Origin: Pullilachnospira sp963929535 | GTDB taxonomy: Bacteria > Bacillota > Clostridia > Lachnospirales > Lachnospiraceae | Assembly (NCBI GenBank): GCA_963929535.1 | Contig: CAWVIZ010000012.1 | Span: 1-41,157, forward strand | DNA: 41,157 nucleotides | Reading direction: 5' to 3' | Shown: positions 1-8,381 of the stretch, one piece after another | How positions within the stretch are numbered: position 1 is the first letter of the stretch | Layout: the number at the start of each line of letters is the position of its first letter | The notes under the pieces: model-generated | What the model saw: the letters and a program-made list of their open reading frames with translations, nothing else | What the model was told of the DNA's origin: nothing | The model's database searches: none | Program-made: the position numbers and the translations under genes

Positions 1-180
1 ACACTAGATCGCGTGTTTGAAGAAGGCTATGCTATGGGGCTTGGAAAAGATGTTATTCAGATTTGCCGGAACGATGTAAGATTGCATTTTGATGTTGCTC
101 AGAAGAATACTATTATGTGGAAAGATGAAAATGATATTATCGAAAAGTTGACCAATCGTATAAAAGCCACAATCGATTAA
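1..180 (+). CDS. C-terminal fragment of a TIR-like / nucleoside 2-deoxyribosyltransferase-like protein (5' end outside window)
   Basis: Frame 1 is open from the first base to a TAA at 178-180 and gives 59 residues. The segment reads FEEGYAMGLGKDVIQICRND, then LHFDVAQKN, TIMWKD and a closing amphipathic stretch with LTNRI. The order EAGYA-GLGK, a CR-D turn, HFD and I-W is how I remember the C-terminal half of small Rossmann-like proteins related to nucleoside 2-deoxyribosyltransferases and TIR domains, which are often cargo of mobile and anti-phage islands. The N-terminal half, with any effector or sensor domain, lies outside the window. Base composition is clearly more AT-rich than the comEC sequence that follows. 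The family assignment is from memory of motifs and the function is not established. Confidence 0.6.
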   Translation, partial: TLDRVFEEGYAMGLGKDVIQICRNDVRLHFDVAQKNTIMWKDENDIIEKLTNRIKATID

Positions 181-234
181 TATAGAGTGACAAAAAGACA
201 TTTATAAGGATAATATTATGATCTTTACGGGGGT

Positions 235-274
235 AACAGGGGGTAAAATAGTCTCTTTGCTTTACCCCCCTGTT
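235..274. terminator. Hairpin after the TIR-like fragment, possible terminator or element-end repeat
   Basis: AACAGGGGGTAAA at 235-247 pairs with TTTACCCCCCTGTT at 261-274 through a 13-bp stem with one bulged C. It lies about 55 bases after the stop of the foreign gene. There is no clean T-run on the + strand, so it could equally be a terminal inverted structure of an inserted element. Nothing else is visible in the spacer up to the comEC junction. Confidence 0.5.
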
Positions 275-318
275 TATATTAAGTCCCTTTTGCTACATTA
301 TAATAAGTAAAGAAAGTC

Positions 319-2097
319 TTGACGGGGCTGCATATTACCCTGCTGGGCATGGGAATCTGGAAACTGCTGGGGGTGCTGGGAATTCCTGCTGTTGTTTCTG
401 CGGCCATCAGCATAGGAACGCTGGCGCTGTATGGTCTGTGGATCGGAAGCGGAGCCTCTGCGCTGCGGGCGATCATAATGTTTGCTGCGGTGCTGGGAGC
501 CCGCCTGACAGGAAGGACGTATGATCTGCCATCGGGACTTTCCCTGGCAGCGGTCCTGCTTCTGCTGGATAATCCGGATCTGTTGTTTGACAGCGGCTTT
601 CAGTTATCGTTTACAGCGGTACTGGGCGTGGGCGTTGCGGCCCCCGGACTGAAGAGCGACAGAACCGCCGGGGAGAAGTCTGAAAAAAAGTCCGGAAAGC
701 AGGACGGGAAACGGTCCGGGAAGGGGAGGAGGGTGCTTGAATGGATACTTCGGAGCCGGGATGCGGCGGAACCGGGAGTGGTCTTGTGGTTTACCACGCT
801 TCCGGTGGTACTGGAGACATTTTCCCAGGTATCCCTGATTGGGATCGCGGTGAATCTTCTGGTGATTCCTCTGGTACAGGTGGTACTGATCTCCGGAATC
901 CTGGCCATGGCCGTGGGCGCTGTTCACCTGGGACTGGGAAGCATGGCGGGGATTCCTGCTTACGCCGTCCTGCGTCTGTATGAGCTCCTGGGAAGCCTGT
1001 CAGAAAGACTTCCGTTAGCCATGTGGACTCCGGGACAGCCGGGGATACTCCGCTGTGTATGCTATTATCTGCTGGGCGCGGCCATTCTGTGGGAGGCAGT
1101 TTACCGGAAACGGAGACAGAGAGAAGGAGGGCATGCGAAAACGGAGCACAAGGCAGATTGCCGGAAGACATCGGTACAGAGCGGCCGCGGGAAATTTTCG
1201 ATCCGGAAAGCTATTTATGAAAGCTGGATACTTCCGGGACCGGGAATGCGGACGGCCGTCCGTGCAGGCATGATCTTCTGTATGCTGCTTCTGATGGGGG
1301 TTCATTCCCGGAAAGGAATGCAGGTGACCATGATCGATGTGGGGCAGGGGGATGCGATCCTGACCGGGGCGGACGGCTGCTGGACCCTGATCGACGGAGG
1401 AAGCAGCAGCCGTTCCGGGATTGGGACCTACGTGATCTGGCCGTATTTAAAAAGCCAGGGCATCACTGGTCTGGAAGCAGTTTTTGTGACACATTCAGAC
1501 GCGGATCATGTAAATGGAATCCATGAGCTGCTGGAGCTGGCAGGGAAGGGCAGCCTCAGGATACGGTATCTTTTTATGCCGGACTGGATGAAGGATGATC
1601 CGGAGGGGGAGAAACTGCAAAAGACCGGAGAGGCTGCGGGATGTGTCTGCGTCTATCTGGGAACCGGAGACAGGATCCGGCAGAAGAATGCGGAAATCAC
1701 AGTTCTGCACCCCGGTAAAGGCGAAACGTGGGAGGATCCCAACAGAGGCTCTCTGGTATTTCTCTGGGAATACAGGGATGTCAGAGGGCTGTTTACAGGG
1801 GATTTGCCTGAGGAAGAAGAGAAGCGCCTTCTGCAGGAGCTGCAGGTCTGCGATTTTCTGAAAGTAGGGCACCATGGATCAGACGGCTCCTCCTCCCGGG
1901 AATTTCTGGAGGCGGCAGATCCTTCGCTGGCTCTGATATCCTGCGGACTGAACAACCGCTACGGGCATCCGGGAAGCGGGACGATGGAGCGGCTGGGGGA
2001 ACGGGACTGCGCTGTGCTCAGGACGGATACGATGGGAGCCGTAACTCTCCGGTATGCAGGCCGGGGATTGGAAATTTCCTGGTTTCGTGATAGGTGA
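319..2097 (+). pseudogene. comEC: comEC, 5'-truncated (DNA uptake channel protein plus metallo-beta-lactamase domain)
   Basis: ComEC forms the inner-membrane channel that takes up single-stranded DNA during transformation. What remains starts within the competence domain at LTGLHI, which corresponds to the family motif (A)(V/I)SGLHI; this frame is closed by a TAA at 304-306. Hydrophobic helices continue to about residue 340. The C-terminal metallo-beta-lactamase domain is intact: MIDVGQGDA near 340, HSDADH at 392-397 and KVGHHGSDG near 515. Family members are usually 700-800 residues, so the OB domain and the first membrane segments are missing. A TTG at 319 could act as a start, but it has no convincing ribosome binding site. 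I read this as the 3' part of a gene cut by an insertion; an assembly junction is the alternative. Confidence 0.85.
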
Positions 2098-2193
2098 AAA
2101 CGGCTGCTGAAATTGAAATCTTTGTGAACCCCTTGAGTTTTGAACGGTATGATGGTAGCCTATATGGGGAGTTGAATCTGCAGGAGGAAAAAT

Positions 2194-3684
2194 ATGAGAT
2201 ACAAAATCAGTTGGATTATTGGAAAAGTTACAGCGCTGCTGTATCTTGCGGCAGCAGGTCTGTTGTTTTGGGCTCTGATCCGGACCAGGATGGTGCCCGG
2301 GCTGTATCTGGGGATTCTCGGGACTGTGCTGATCGGAGCGGCAGCTCTTCTGGTATGGATGACATGGAACGGAAGGCGGATGGTCCGCTATATTGCCGGA
2401 ATTTTTTTGAGCATCCTTCTGGCCGGCCTTTGCGCGGTGGGATTTCTTTATGTAAACAGAACTCTGGCGGCAGCGGACAAGATCACTACGGTGAATACGG
2501 AAGTGACAGAAGTGGGAGTCTATGTGAGAACGGAAAATACCGATGATTTCACCCAGGCGGCGGCAGGTTACGATTACGGCATCCTTTCTCAGCTGGACCG
2601 GGAGAATACGGATAAAGCAGTGGAGCAGCTGAAGGAAGAGCTGGGGACTGATGTTTCGCCCCGGGAATACGAGTCCCTGACCTCTCTGGCGGATTCGCTG
2701 CTGAATCAGGAGATGGATGCGGTGATCATGAACTCTGCCTATCTGGATGTACTGGAAGAGATCGAAGGATATGAAGATATCAGAAGCCGGATAAAAGAAG
2801 TCACTGTCCTCCGGGTGGAAGCCGAGATCACTCAGAACGGCCAGGAGACAGAAAAAGAAAACGGGCAGACCACGGGAACCTCTGCCGGAGGCCAGTCGGT
2901 ATTTACTGTTTACATCAGCGGAGTGGACAGCCGTTCCAGTGAACTGGTATCCAAGAGCCGGAGCGATGTGAATATTCTGGCGGTGGTGAATGCGGATACC
3001 CGCCAGATAGCCCTGATCTCCACGCCCAGAGACTATTATGTACCGCTGTCCATCTCCAATGGAGTGCCGGATAAGCTTACGCATGCGGGGATTTATGGAG
3101 TCCAGGTGAGCATGGATACACTTGCCATGCTTTACGATACCAGTATTGATTACTATTTCCGGGTGAACTTTACAGGGTTTAAGGATATTATAGACGCGCT
3201 GGGGGGGATCACTGTAGTATCGGACTATACCTTTGATTCCGGAAATGTGTCGGGATATCATTTTGAAAAAGGAGAGAATTACATGGACGGGGATGCGGCG
3301 CTGGCATTTTGCCGGGAGCGTTATGCCTTTGCCAGCGGTGATAACCAGAGAGGGAAGAACCAGCTGGCGGTGATCAAAGGAGTACTGAACAAATGCCTGA
3401 GTGCCGATATGCTGATGAATTATACCAGGGTTCTGGATGCGGTGGAGGACAGTTTTGAGACATCGATTCCCTATGATACCATCAGCTCTCTGGTAAGAAG
3501 CCAGCTCAGTGACGGTTCCGCCTGGAATATCGTCAGCTACAGTGTCACCGGAACAGGAGACCGCCAGGTGCCTTACTCCATGAGTCAGAGTGTGTATGTG
3601 ATGATTCCTGATGAGTCCACGGTGGAAACTGCCAGGGAGATGATCCAGACAGTGCGGAACGGTGGGATCATTGAGGACCCGTGA
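2194..3684 (+). CDS. LCP (LytR-CpsA-Psr) family cell-wall glycopolymer ligase
   Basis: LCP enzymes move undecaprenyl-linked glycopolymers such as teichoic acid or capsule onto peptidoglycan on the outer membrane face. The 496-residue protein has three predicted membrane helices near 7-29, 34-55 and 65-86. An extracytoplasmic region of unclear role follows (about 105-210). The LCP domain starts near 240 with SGVDSR; it contains STPRDYYV near 277 with the conserved Arg and Asp, THAGIYG near 297, and the later CRERYAFASGDNQRGKNQ segment. The start is set by GGAGG six or seven bases before ATG 2194. It lies downstream of comEC and converges on a dTDP-rhamnose cluster, which fits a role in wall polysaccharide attachment. 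The donor polymer is unknown. Confidence 0.9.
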   Translation: MRYKISWIIGKVTALLYLAAAGLLFWALIRTRMVPGLYLGILGTVLIGAAALLVWMTWNGRRMVRYIAGIFLSILLAGLCAVGFLYVNRTLAAADKITTVNTEVTEVGVYVRTENTDDFTQAAAGYDYGILSQLDRENTDKAVEQLKEELGTDVSPREYESLTSLADSLLNQEMDAVIMNSAYLDVLEEIEGYEDIRSRIKEVTVLRVEAEITQNGQETEKENGQTTGTSAGGQSVFTVYISGVDSRSSELVSKSRSDVNILAVVNADTRQIALISTPRDYYVPLSISNGVPDKLTHAGIYGVQVSMDTLAMLYDTSIDYYFRVNFTGFKDIIDALGGITVVSDYTFDSGNVSGYHFEKGENYMDGDAALAFCRERYAFASGDNQRGKNQLAVIKGVLNKCLSADMLMNYTRVLDAVEDSFETSIPYDTISSLVRSQLSDGSAWNIVSYSVTGTGDRQVPYSMSQSVYVMIPDESTVETAREMIQTVRNGGIIEDP

Positions 3685-3747
3685 TCCGGGAAGGCCCGCT
3701 CTGAAGGACAGGGGATAGAATCCGCGGCAAGAACAGGGGATCAAATG

Positions 3748-3814
3748 AAAAAGCCGGAAAAGTTCCGCTGACCAGCTCTGTCAAGCTGTCAGCGGAGAAC
3801 CTTTCCGGCTTTTT
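3748..3814. terminator. Bidirectional terminator between LCP gene and rfbD
   Basis: A long stem pairs 3748-3772 (AAAAAGCCGG...CGCTGAC) with 3788-3814 (GTCAGCGG...CCGGCTTTTT). It has an A-run on the left and a T-run on the right, so it works in both directions. It ends the + strand LCP transcript and the - strand rfb transcript. Confidence 0.85.
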
Positions 3815-3883
3815 CTGTCTGTATCCAGGATGTATTCCTGTAAAGAACAAAGGCTCCGGGAAAAACGGTTACGGCAGCAGCCG

Positions 3884-4831
3884 TTAATCCGCAACCAGGA
3901 TCTCCTTCAGATAACGTTCCAAAGCATCCTGCCAGGTGGGAAGGGGAGCAAATCCGTTTTTCACCAGCTTGCTCTTATCCAGACGGCTGTTAAAGGGTCT
4001 TGCCGCTTTGGACACACCGTATTCTTCCGTGGTGACCGGCGCTACAGTCAGATGCTTCTCATCGTATTCCTCATATCCCATGGCCGCTGCCTGACGGAAG
4101 ATTTCCGTGGCAAATTCATGCCAGCTGATATATCCGCCCTCGTTGGTGGCGTGATAGTAGCCGTATTTTTCGGTTTCAGCCATATCCACCAGAAGCCGGG
4201 CCAGATCGAAGGTATAGGTGGGGGTTCCGATCTGGTCGCTGACCACAGTGAGCCTGTCATGTGTTTTCCCGATCTTCAGCATGGTTTTGATGAAGTTATT
4301 TCCATTCTTTCCGAAGACCCAGGCGATCCGTACGATGAAATACTTTTCCAGTGTTCCGGATACTGCCAGCTCTCCGGCCAGCTTGGTCTCACCGTATACG
4401 TTCAGAGGTTTGTAATCCTTGCAGTCGGGATCCCAGGGATCAGTTCCCTGCCCGTCAAACACATAATCTGTGCTGATATAGACCATTTTACAGTCCAGTT
4501 CCCTGCAGGCCTGAGCAATATTCCTGGTGCCGTCCGCATTGATCCGCCGCACCAGCTCCTGCTTATCTTCGTCCTCGGCGGCATCTACGGCCGTCCAGGC
4601 GGCACAATGTATCACCACATCCGGCCGGCACTCCAGAATGGCGGCTGTCACTGCCTCCCGGTCAGTGATATCCACCGGAATATAGGGCATGGAGCACACC
4701 GGAGTGCCGTCCTGAATACCGCTGTATGTCTCGCGGATGTCTGATCCCACGCCTTCGTGACCTCTGGCTGCCAGTTCATTCATCACATCATGTCCCAACT
4801 GTCCTCCAACGCCGGTTACAAATACTTTCAT
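3884..4831 (-). CDS. rfbD: dTDP-4-dehydrorhamnose reductase
   Basis: RmlD reduces dTDP-4-keto-L-rhamnose to dTDP-L-rhamnose, the last step of the pathway. The 315-residue product starts MKVFVTGVGGQLG, the GxxGxxG nucleotide-binding loop of an extended short-chain dehydrogenase. YISTDYVFDG lies near 105 and the catalytic YGETK (YxxxK) near 130, with IVRIAWVFG after it. I chose ATG 4831 because CAGGAGG precedes it at good spacing; a longer in-frame start at 4900 would overlap rfbB and add an unrelated N-terminus. It is the last gene of the reverse-strand rfbA-rfbB-rfbD set and ends at the shared terminator. Confidence 0.93.
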   Translation of the reverse strand: MKVFVTGVGGQLGHDVMNELAARGHEGVGSDIRETYSGIQDGTPVCSMPYIPVDITDREAVTAAILECRPDVVIHCAAWTAVDAAEDEDKQELVRRINADGTRNIAQACRELDCKMVYISTDYVFDGQGTDPWDPDCKDYKPLNVYGETKLAGELAVSGTLEKYFIVRIAWVFGKNGNNFIKTMLKIGKTHDRLTVVSDQIGTPTYTFDLARLLVDMAETEKYGYYHATNEGGYISWHEFATEIFRQAAAMGYEEYDEKHLTVAPVTTEEYGVSKAARPFNSRLDKSKLVKNGFAPLPTWQDALERYLKEILVAD

Positions 4832-4899
4832 GCGATTCCTCCTGTCTTGCTTCTTGGGACAGCCGGACTTTCCTGGCCGGCTGCCTGTGGTTTTCGGCA

Positions 4900-5922
4900 T
4901 TACTGCCGGTTTCCATACATTTTTTCATAATAATTCTGATATTCACCGGAGATGATAGTCTCCCACCATTCCCTGTTTTCCAGATACCATTTGATGGTTT
5001 TCTTGATACCATCGGCAAATTTGGTCTCCGGCAGCCAGCCCAGCTCGTTGTGGATCTTGGTGGGATCGATCGCATAGCGCATGTCGTGTCCCTTCCGATC
5101 CGCCACATAGGTGATCAGGCTTTCCGGTTTCCCCAGCTCCTTACAGATCAGTTTTACAATGTCGATATTTCTCATTTCATTGTGGCCGCCGATATTATAT
5201 ACTTCACCGACACGGCCCTTGTGGATGATCAGATCGATGGCTTTGCAGTGATCCTCCACATACAGCCAGTCACGGACATTTTCACCCTTTCCGTATACCG
5301 GAAGCGGCTTGTCATTCAGCGCGTTGGCGATCATCAGCGGGATCAGCTTTTCAGGAAAATGATACGGTCCATAGTTATTGGAGCAGCGGCTGATGGTTAC
5401 GGGCAGGCCGTAGGTTCTGTGGTAAGCAAGTACCAGAAGGTCGGCGCCTGCTTTGGAAGAACTGTAAGGGCTGCTGGTATGAATGGGGGTTTCCTCGGTG
5501 AAAAACAGATCCGGGCGGTCCAGAGGAAGGTCGCCGTACACTTCATCAGTGGAAACCTGATGATATCTCTGAATGCCGTATTTCCGGCAGGCATCCATCA
5601 GGACCGCAGTTCCCTTGATATTGGTATCCAGAAATACCTCCGGGTTCTCAATGGAACGGTCCACATGGCTTTCCGCCGCAAAGTTTACCACAATATCCGG
5701 ATGCTCTTCCTCAAACAGACGGTAGACCGCGTCACGGTCTGTGATGCTTTCCTTTACAAACCGAAAATTGGGATTGTCCATCACTGGCGCCAGTGTGGAA
5801 AGATTTCCGGCATATGTCAGGCAGTCCAGGCAGACGATCCGGTAATCCGGATATTTGTCCAGCATGTGAAAGATGAAGTTGCTTCCGATAAATCCGGCTC
5901 CGCCGGTAACGATAATTGTCAT
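4900..5922 (-). CDS. rfbB: dTDP-glucose 4,6-dehydratase
   Basis: RmlB converts dTDP-glucose to dTDP-4-keto-6-deoxyglucose, the second step of dTDP-rhamnose synthesis. The 340-residue protein starts MTIIVTGGAGFIGSNF (Rossmann GxxGxxG), carries STDEVYGDL with the Thr-Asp-Glu proton-transfer residues, and has the YSSSKAGAD segment with Tyr and Lys of the YxxxK motif. Length and motifs fit the family closely. AAGGAG sits about seven bases before ATG 5922; an open extension up to 6060 is not used because it has no homologous look and crosses the spacer to rfbA. The 134-base rfbA-rfbB spacer holds no rfbC. Confidence 0.95.
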   Translation of the reverse strand: MTIIVTGGAGFIGSNFIFHMLDKYPDYRIVCLDCLTYAGNLSTLAPVMDNPNFRFVKESITDRDAVYRLFEEEHPDIVVNFAAESHVDRSIENPEVFLDTNIKGTAVLMDACRKYGIQRYHQVSTDEVYGDLPLDRPDLFFTEETPIHTSSPYSSSKAGADLLVLAYHRTYGLPVTISRCSNNYGPYHFPEKLIPLMIANALNDKPLPVYGKGENVRDWLYVEDHCKAIDLIIHKGRVGEVYNIGGHNEMRNIDIVKLICKELGKPESLITYVADRKGHDMRYAIDPTKIHNELGWLPETKFADGIKKTIKWYLENREWWETIISGEYQNYYEKMYGNRQ

Positions 5923-6056
5923 GTTGATATCTCCTTTGTTCCTTTTTCTATAGTGTTTCAGCTGCAATGGGACGTAACCGCTCGGCCGGGCGTCCCCCGG
6001 GAGTTGGCTGCTGCCATGGGACCGGCGGTTGCACTCCGGCCTTGCTGACTGCGGGA

Positions 6057-6953
6057 TCAATAGAGCTGTTCTCTGTATTTTCCATCCAGAACATCCTTCA
6101 GATACTGGCCGTACTGATTCTTTTTTACCACCTCATAGGTTCTCATCACGTCTTCTCTGGAAATCCAGCCGTTAAGATACGCGATTTCTTCCAGACAGGC
6201 GATCTTGCGGTGCTGATGAGTCTCCATGGTCTTGACGAAATTGGTGGCATCCACCAGACTTTCGTGGGTTCCGGTATCCAGCCAGGTAAATCCCTGCCCC
6301 AGAAGCTCAACGTTCAGACGGTTTGCCTCCAGATAGAGCCGGTTTAAATCGGTGATCTCCAGTTCGCCTCTGGCGCTGGGCTTCAGATTTTTTGCGAAAT
6401 CCACTACCTGATTATCATAAAAATAAAGTCCTGTCACACAGTAATTGCTTTTCGGCTGGCTGGGCTTCTCCTCAATGGAAACCGCTTTGCCGTTGTGATC
6501 GAATTCCACGATGCCGAACCTCTCCGGGTCATCCACATAATAGCCGAATACAGTGGCTCCCTTTCCCGATTCTGCGTTTTCCACAGCCGCCTTCAGCCTT
6601 TTTTTCAGACCGTGGCCTGCAAAAATATTGTCTCCCAGAACCATGGCAACCGTATCGTCTCCGATAAAATCAGCCCCAATGATAAATGCCTGAGCCAGTC
6701 CATCAGGACTTGGCTGCACCGCATAGGAAAGGTTCACGCCAAACTGGGAACCGTCTTTCAAAAGCTCCTCAAACCGGGGGGTATCCTGGGGGGTGGAAAT
6801 GATCAGGATATCCCGGATGCCCGCGTTCATCAGCACAGACATGGGATAGTAGATCATCGGTTTGTCGTAAATGGGCAGAAGCTGCTTGGAAGTTACCATT
6901 GTGAGTGGATACAGCCGGGTGCCTGACCCGCCCGCTAAAATAATACCTTTCAT
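6057..6953 (-). CDS. rfbA: Glucose-1-phosphate thymidylyltransferase
   Basis: RmlA joins glucose-1-phosphate and dTTP to give dTDP-glucose, the first step of the rhamnose pathway and usually its feedback-controlled point. The 298-residue protein begins MKGIILAGGSGTRLYPLT, the nucleotidyltransferase GxGTR loop with the catalytic Arg, followed by KQLLPIYDKPMIYYP. Later segments GDNIFAGHG and YCVTGLYFYDN also fit RmlA. ATG 6953 has GAAAGGAG upstream. It is the promoter-proximal gene of the reverse-strand set. Its ending, with KKNQYGQYL, is typical of the short RmlA forms. Confidence 0.95.
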   Translation of the reverse strand: MKGIILAGGSGTRLYPLTMVTSKQLLPIYDKPMIYYPMSVLMNAGIRDILIISTPQDTPRFEELLKDGSQFGVNLSYAVQPSPDGLAQAFIIGADFIGDDTVAMVLGDNIFAGHGLKKRLKAAVENAESGKGATVFGYYVDDPERFGIVEFDHNGKAVSIEEKPSQPKSNYCVTGLYFYDNQVVDFAKNLKPSARGELEITDLNRLYLEANRLNVELLGQGFTWLDTGTHESLVDATNFVKTMETHQHRKIACLEEIAYLNGWISREDVMRTYEVVKKNQYGQYLKDVLDGKYREQLY

Positions 6954-7130
6954 TATATATACTCCTTTCCGGCTTTCCGGTATCCGTGAAGATCACAGTT
7001 CGCAGTTGAGCTGTAACCTGTGAAAGTAAGCGCCAGATGGTTTCTGGCACCTGCCATACTGATATCACCTAAAGCCTTACCGTTTTCATGCGCAGATATT
7101 CCTGCCATGTTGTCTGTGCATCCATTATAA

Positions 7131-7163
7131 AAGGTGCCCTAAGGGCACCTTCAAGCCTTTTTT
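7131..7163. terminator. 9-bp hairpin between rfbA and the MerR-methyltransferase gene; terminator or promoter-overlapping palindrome
   Basis: AAGGTGCCC at 7131-7139 pairs with GGGCACCTT at 7143-7151. On the - strand it would end transcription from the MerR-methyltransferase gene at 7203, although the following run is only TTTTATA. On the same strand a perfect TATAAT (about 7122-7127) follows the hairpin, with TTGAAG before it at a long 19-base spacing. The palindrome may therefore sit inside the rfbABD promoter. The rest of 6954-7202 shows only a weak hairpin (GCCAGA/TCTGGC near 7032-7048). Confidence 0.5.
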
Positions 7164-7202
7164 GTAAAATTTTTGAAAAAGATGGTTGTTCCGTGCGGGA
7201 TA

Positions 7203-8381
7203 TCACTTCCTCAGAAGAAAGATCCCCGCATCTTTTGTGATAAAAAAGCCTTTTGCCGTTCGTTTCCTGACGAAATTCCGGAAATCATTGTAGCGGTCCA
7301 CAATATACTGATTCTGGTTCCCGTGGCAGGAAAGGATATAGGAGATCAGCGGTTCTGCCTCTGTCACATTCAGGGAATCCTTATAGGGGATCCATTCCAC
7401 GGAGGAGAAAAAAGGACGGAGGATCCTGGCGCCGTTTTCCTTGCCGAATCTGTCATACAGCTTATCTGCAGACAGAACGATCCGGTCATCGAATTCCGCG
7501 GCCAGGCGGCCGATTTCCTGCATATGCTCCCGGCCATAGGCGCTGCAGATAAAAATACCGCCCGGCTTCAGCACCCGGGATATTTCCCGGGCAGCCCGGG
7601 AAATATCCTCACAGTAAAACAGGACATGGTTGGCGATCACCCGGTCGTAGCATGCATCCGGCTCCGGAAGCTTCTGACAGTCCATGACCCGGAAAGAGAA
7701 GCGGGGATCTTCTCCGCCCACTGCGTTCCGGGCATCCCGTACCATTCCCGGAGAAATGTCGGAGAGCGTGACAGAGAGGTTATCCGGCACCTTATCCGAA
7801 TTCTGAATCCAGAGGGAACCGTCCCCGCAGCCCACCTCCAGCACCTGCATTCCTGCCTCCAGCCCACACTGGGCGAAAATCCAGGGGAACCATCCCTGGG
7901 GATTGACGGCATAGCGGCTGTGAAGACTGATGCGGGAGGAAATATTGGAAGCGTTCTGATACTGGTTGCGGAGGCTTTTTTCCATACCGCTGAGATTCAT
8001 CCGCTGCAGCAGCAGACTCCAGTCAATGGTTTCCCCGCTGTCTGCCTGGGCGGCGGTTTCCCCAAGAACCTCCTTCACCAGCTGCAGCTGGCCGATACGG
8101 TCCTCTATGAGCTTTAGCTGCATTTTCAGGGAATTGGACAGAAAATGATCGTCATCGCTGATGGTCATCTCCTTGATATCATCCAGAGAAAATCCCAGAT
8201 ATTTCAGAAGAAGGATCTGCTGCAGCCGGGCAAAATCCCCGTCTGTATAGAATCTGGCTCCGTTTTCATTGACATAGGAGGGCTTCAGGATATTGTGCTG
8301 GTCATAATATCGGATGGTTTTCTTGGTGATATGCGCCATCTTGGCAAATTCACCGGAGGAATAGTAGCCGGGGAGTTTCAT
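7203..8381 (-). CDS. MerR-family regulator fused to a SAM-dependent methyltransferase
   Basis: Residues 6-75 form a MerR winged helix: YYSSGEFAKMAHITKKTIRY, then YYDQHNILKP and FYTDGDFARLQQI. About 80-110 is the usual coiled-coil linker. From about 150 a class I methyltransferase follows, with motif I VLEVGCGDGS near 180-189, then SDISPGMV and VIANHVLFY. The 392-residue length equals a MerR domain plus a methyltransferase. ATG 8381 has GAAAGGA upstream. The ligand, operator and methyl acceptor cannot be read from the sequence. The gene is transcribed away from the ribosomal cluster and towards rfbA, with a 250-base gap between. Confidence 0.85.
   Translation of the reverse strand: MKLPGYYSSGEFAKMAHITKKTIRYYDQHNILKPSYVNENGARFYTDGDFARLQQILLLKYLGFSLDDIKEMTISDDDHFLSNSLKMQLKLIEDRIGQLQLVKEVLGETAAQADSGETIDWSLLLQRMNLSGMEKSLRNQYQNASNISSRISLHSRYAVNPQGWFPWIFAQCGLEAGMQVLEVGCGDGSLWIQNSDKVPDNLSVTLSDISPGMVRDARNAVGGEDPRFSFRVMDCQKLPEPDACYDRVIANHVLFYCEDISRAAREISRVLKPGGIFICSAYGREHMQEIGRLAAEFDDRIVLSADKLYDRFGKENGARILRPFFSSVEWIPYKDSLNVTEAEPLISYILSCHGNQNQYIVDRYNDFRNFVRKRTAKGFFITKDAGIFLLRK

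Noticed and set aside
2094..2546. 150-codon frame starting at the comEC stop
   Set aside because: It overlaps the LCP gene in another frame; the LCP start at 2194 has a better ribosome binding site and clear homology.
1879..3744. 621-codon open frame on the - strand
   Set aside because: Antisense to comEC and the LCP gene; no start signal and no recognisable motifs.
4726..6048. 440-codon + strand frame opposite rfbD/rfbB
   Set aside because: Antisense to well-supported genes and without its own start signal.
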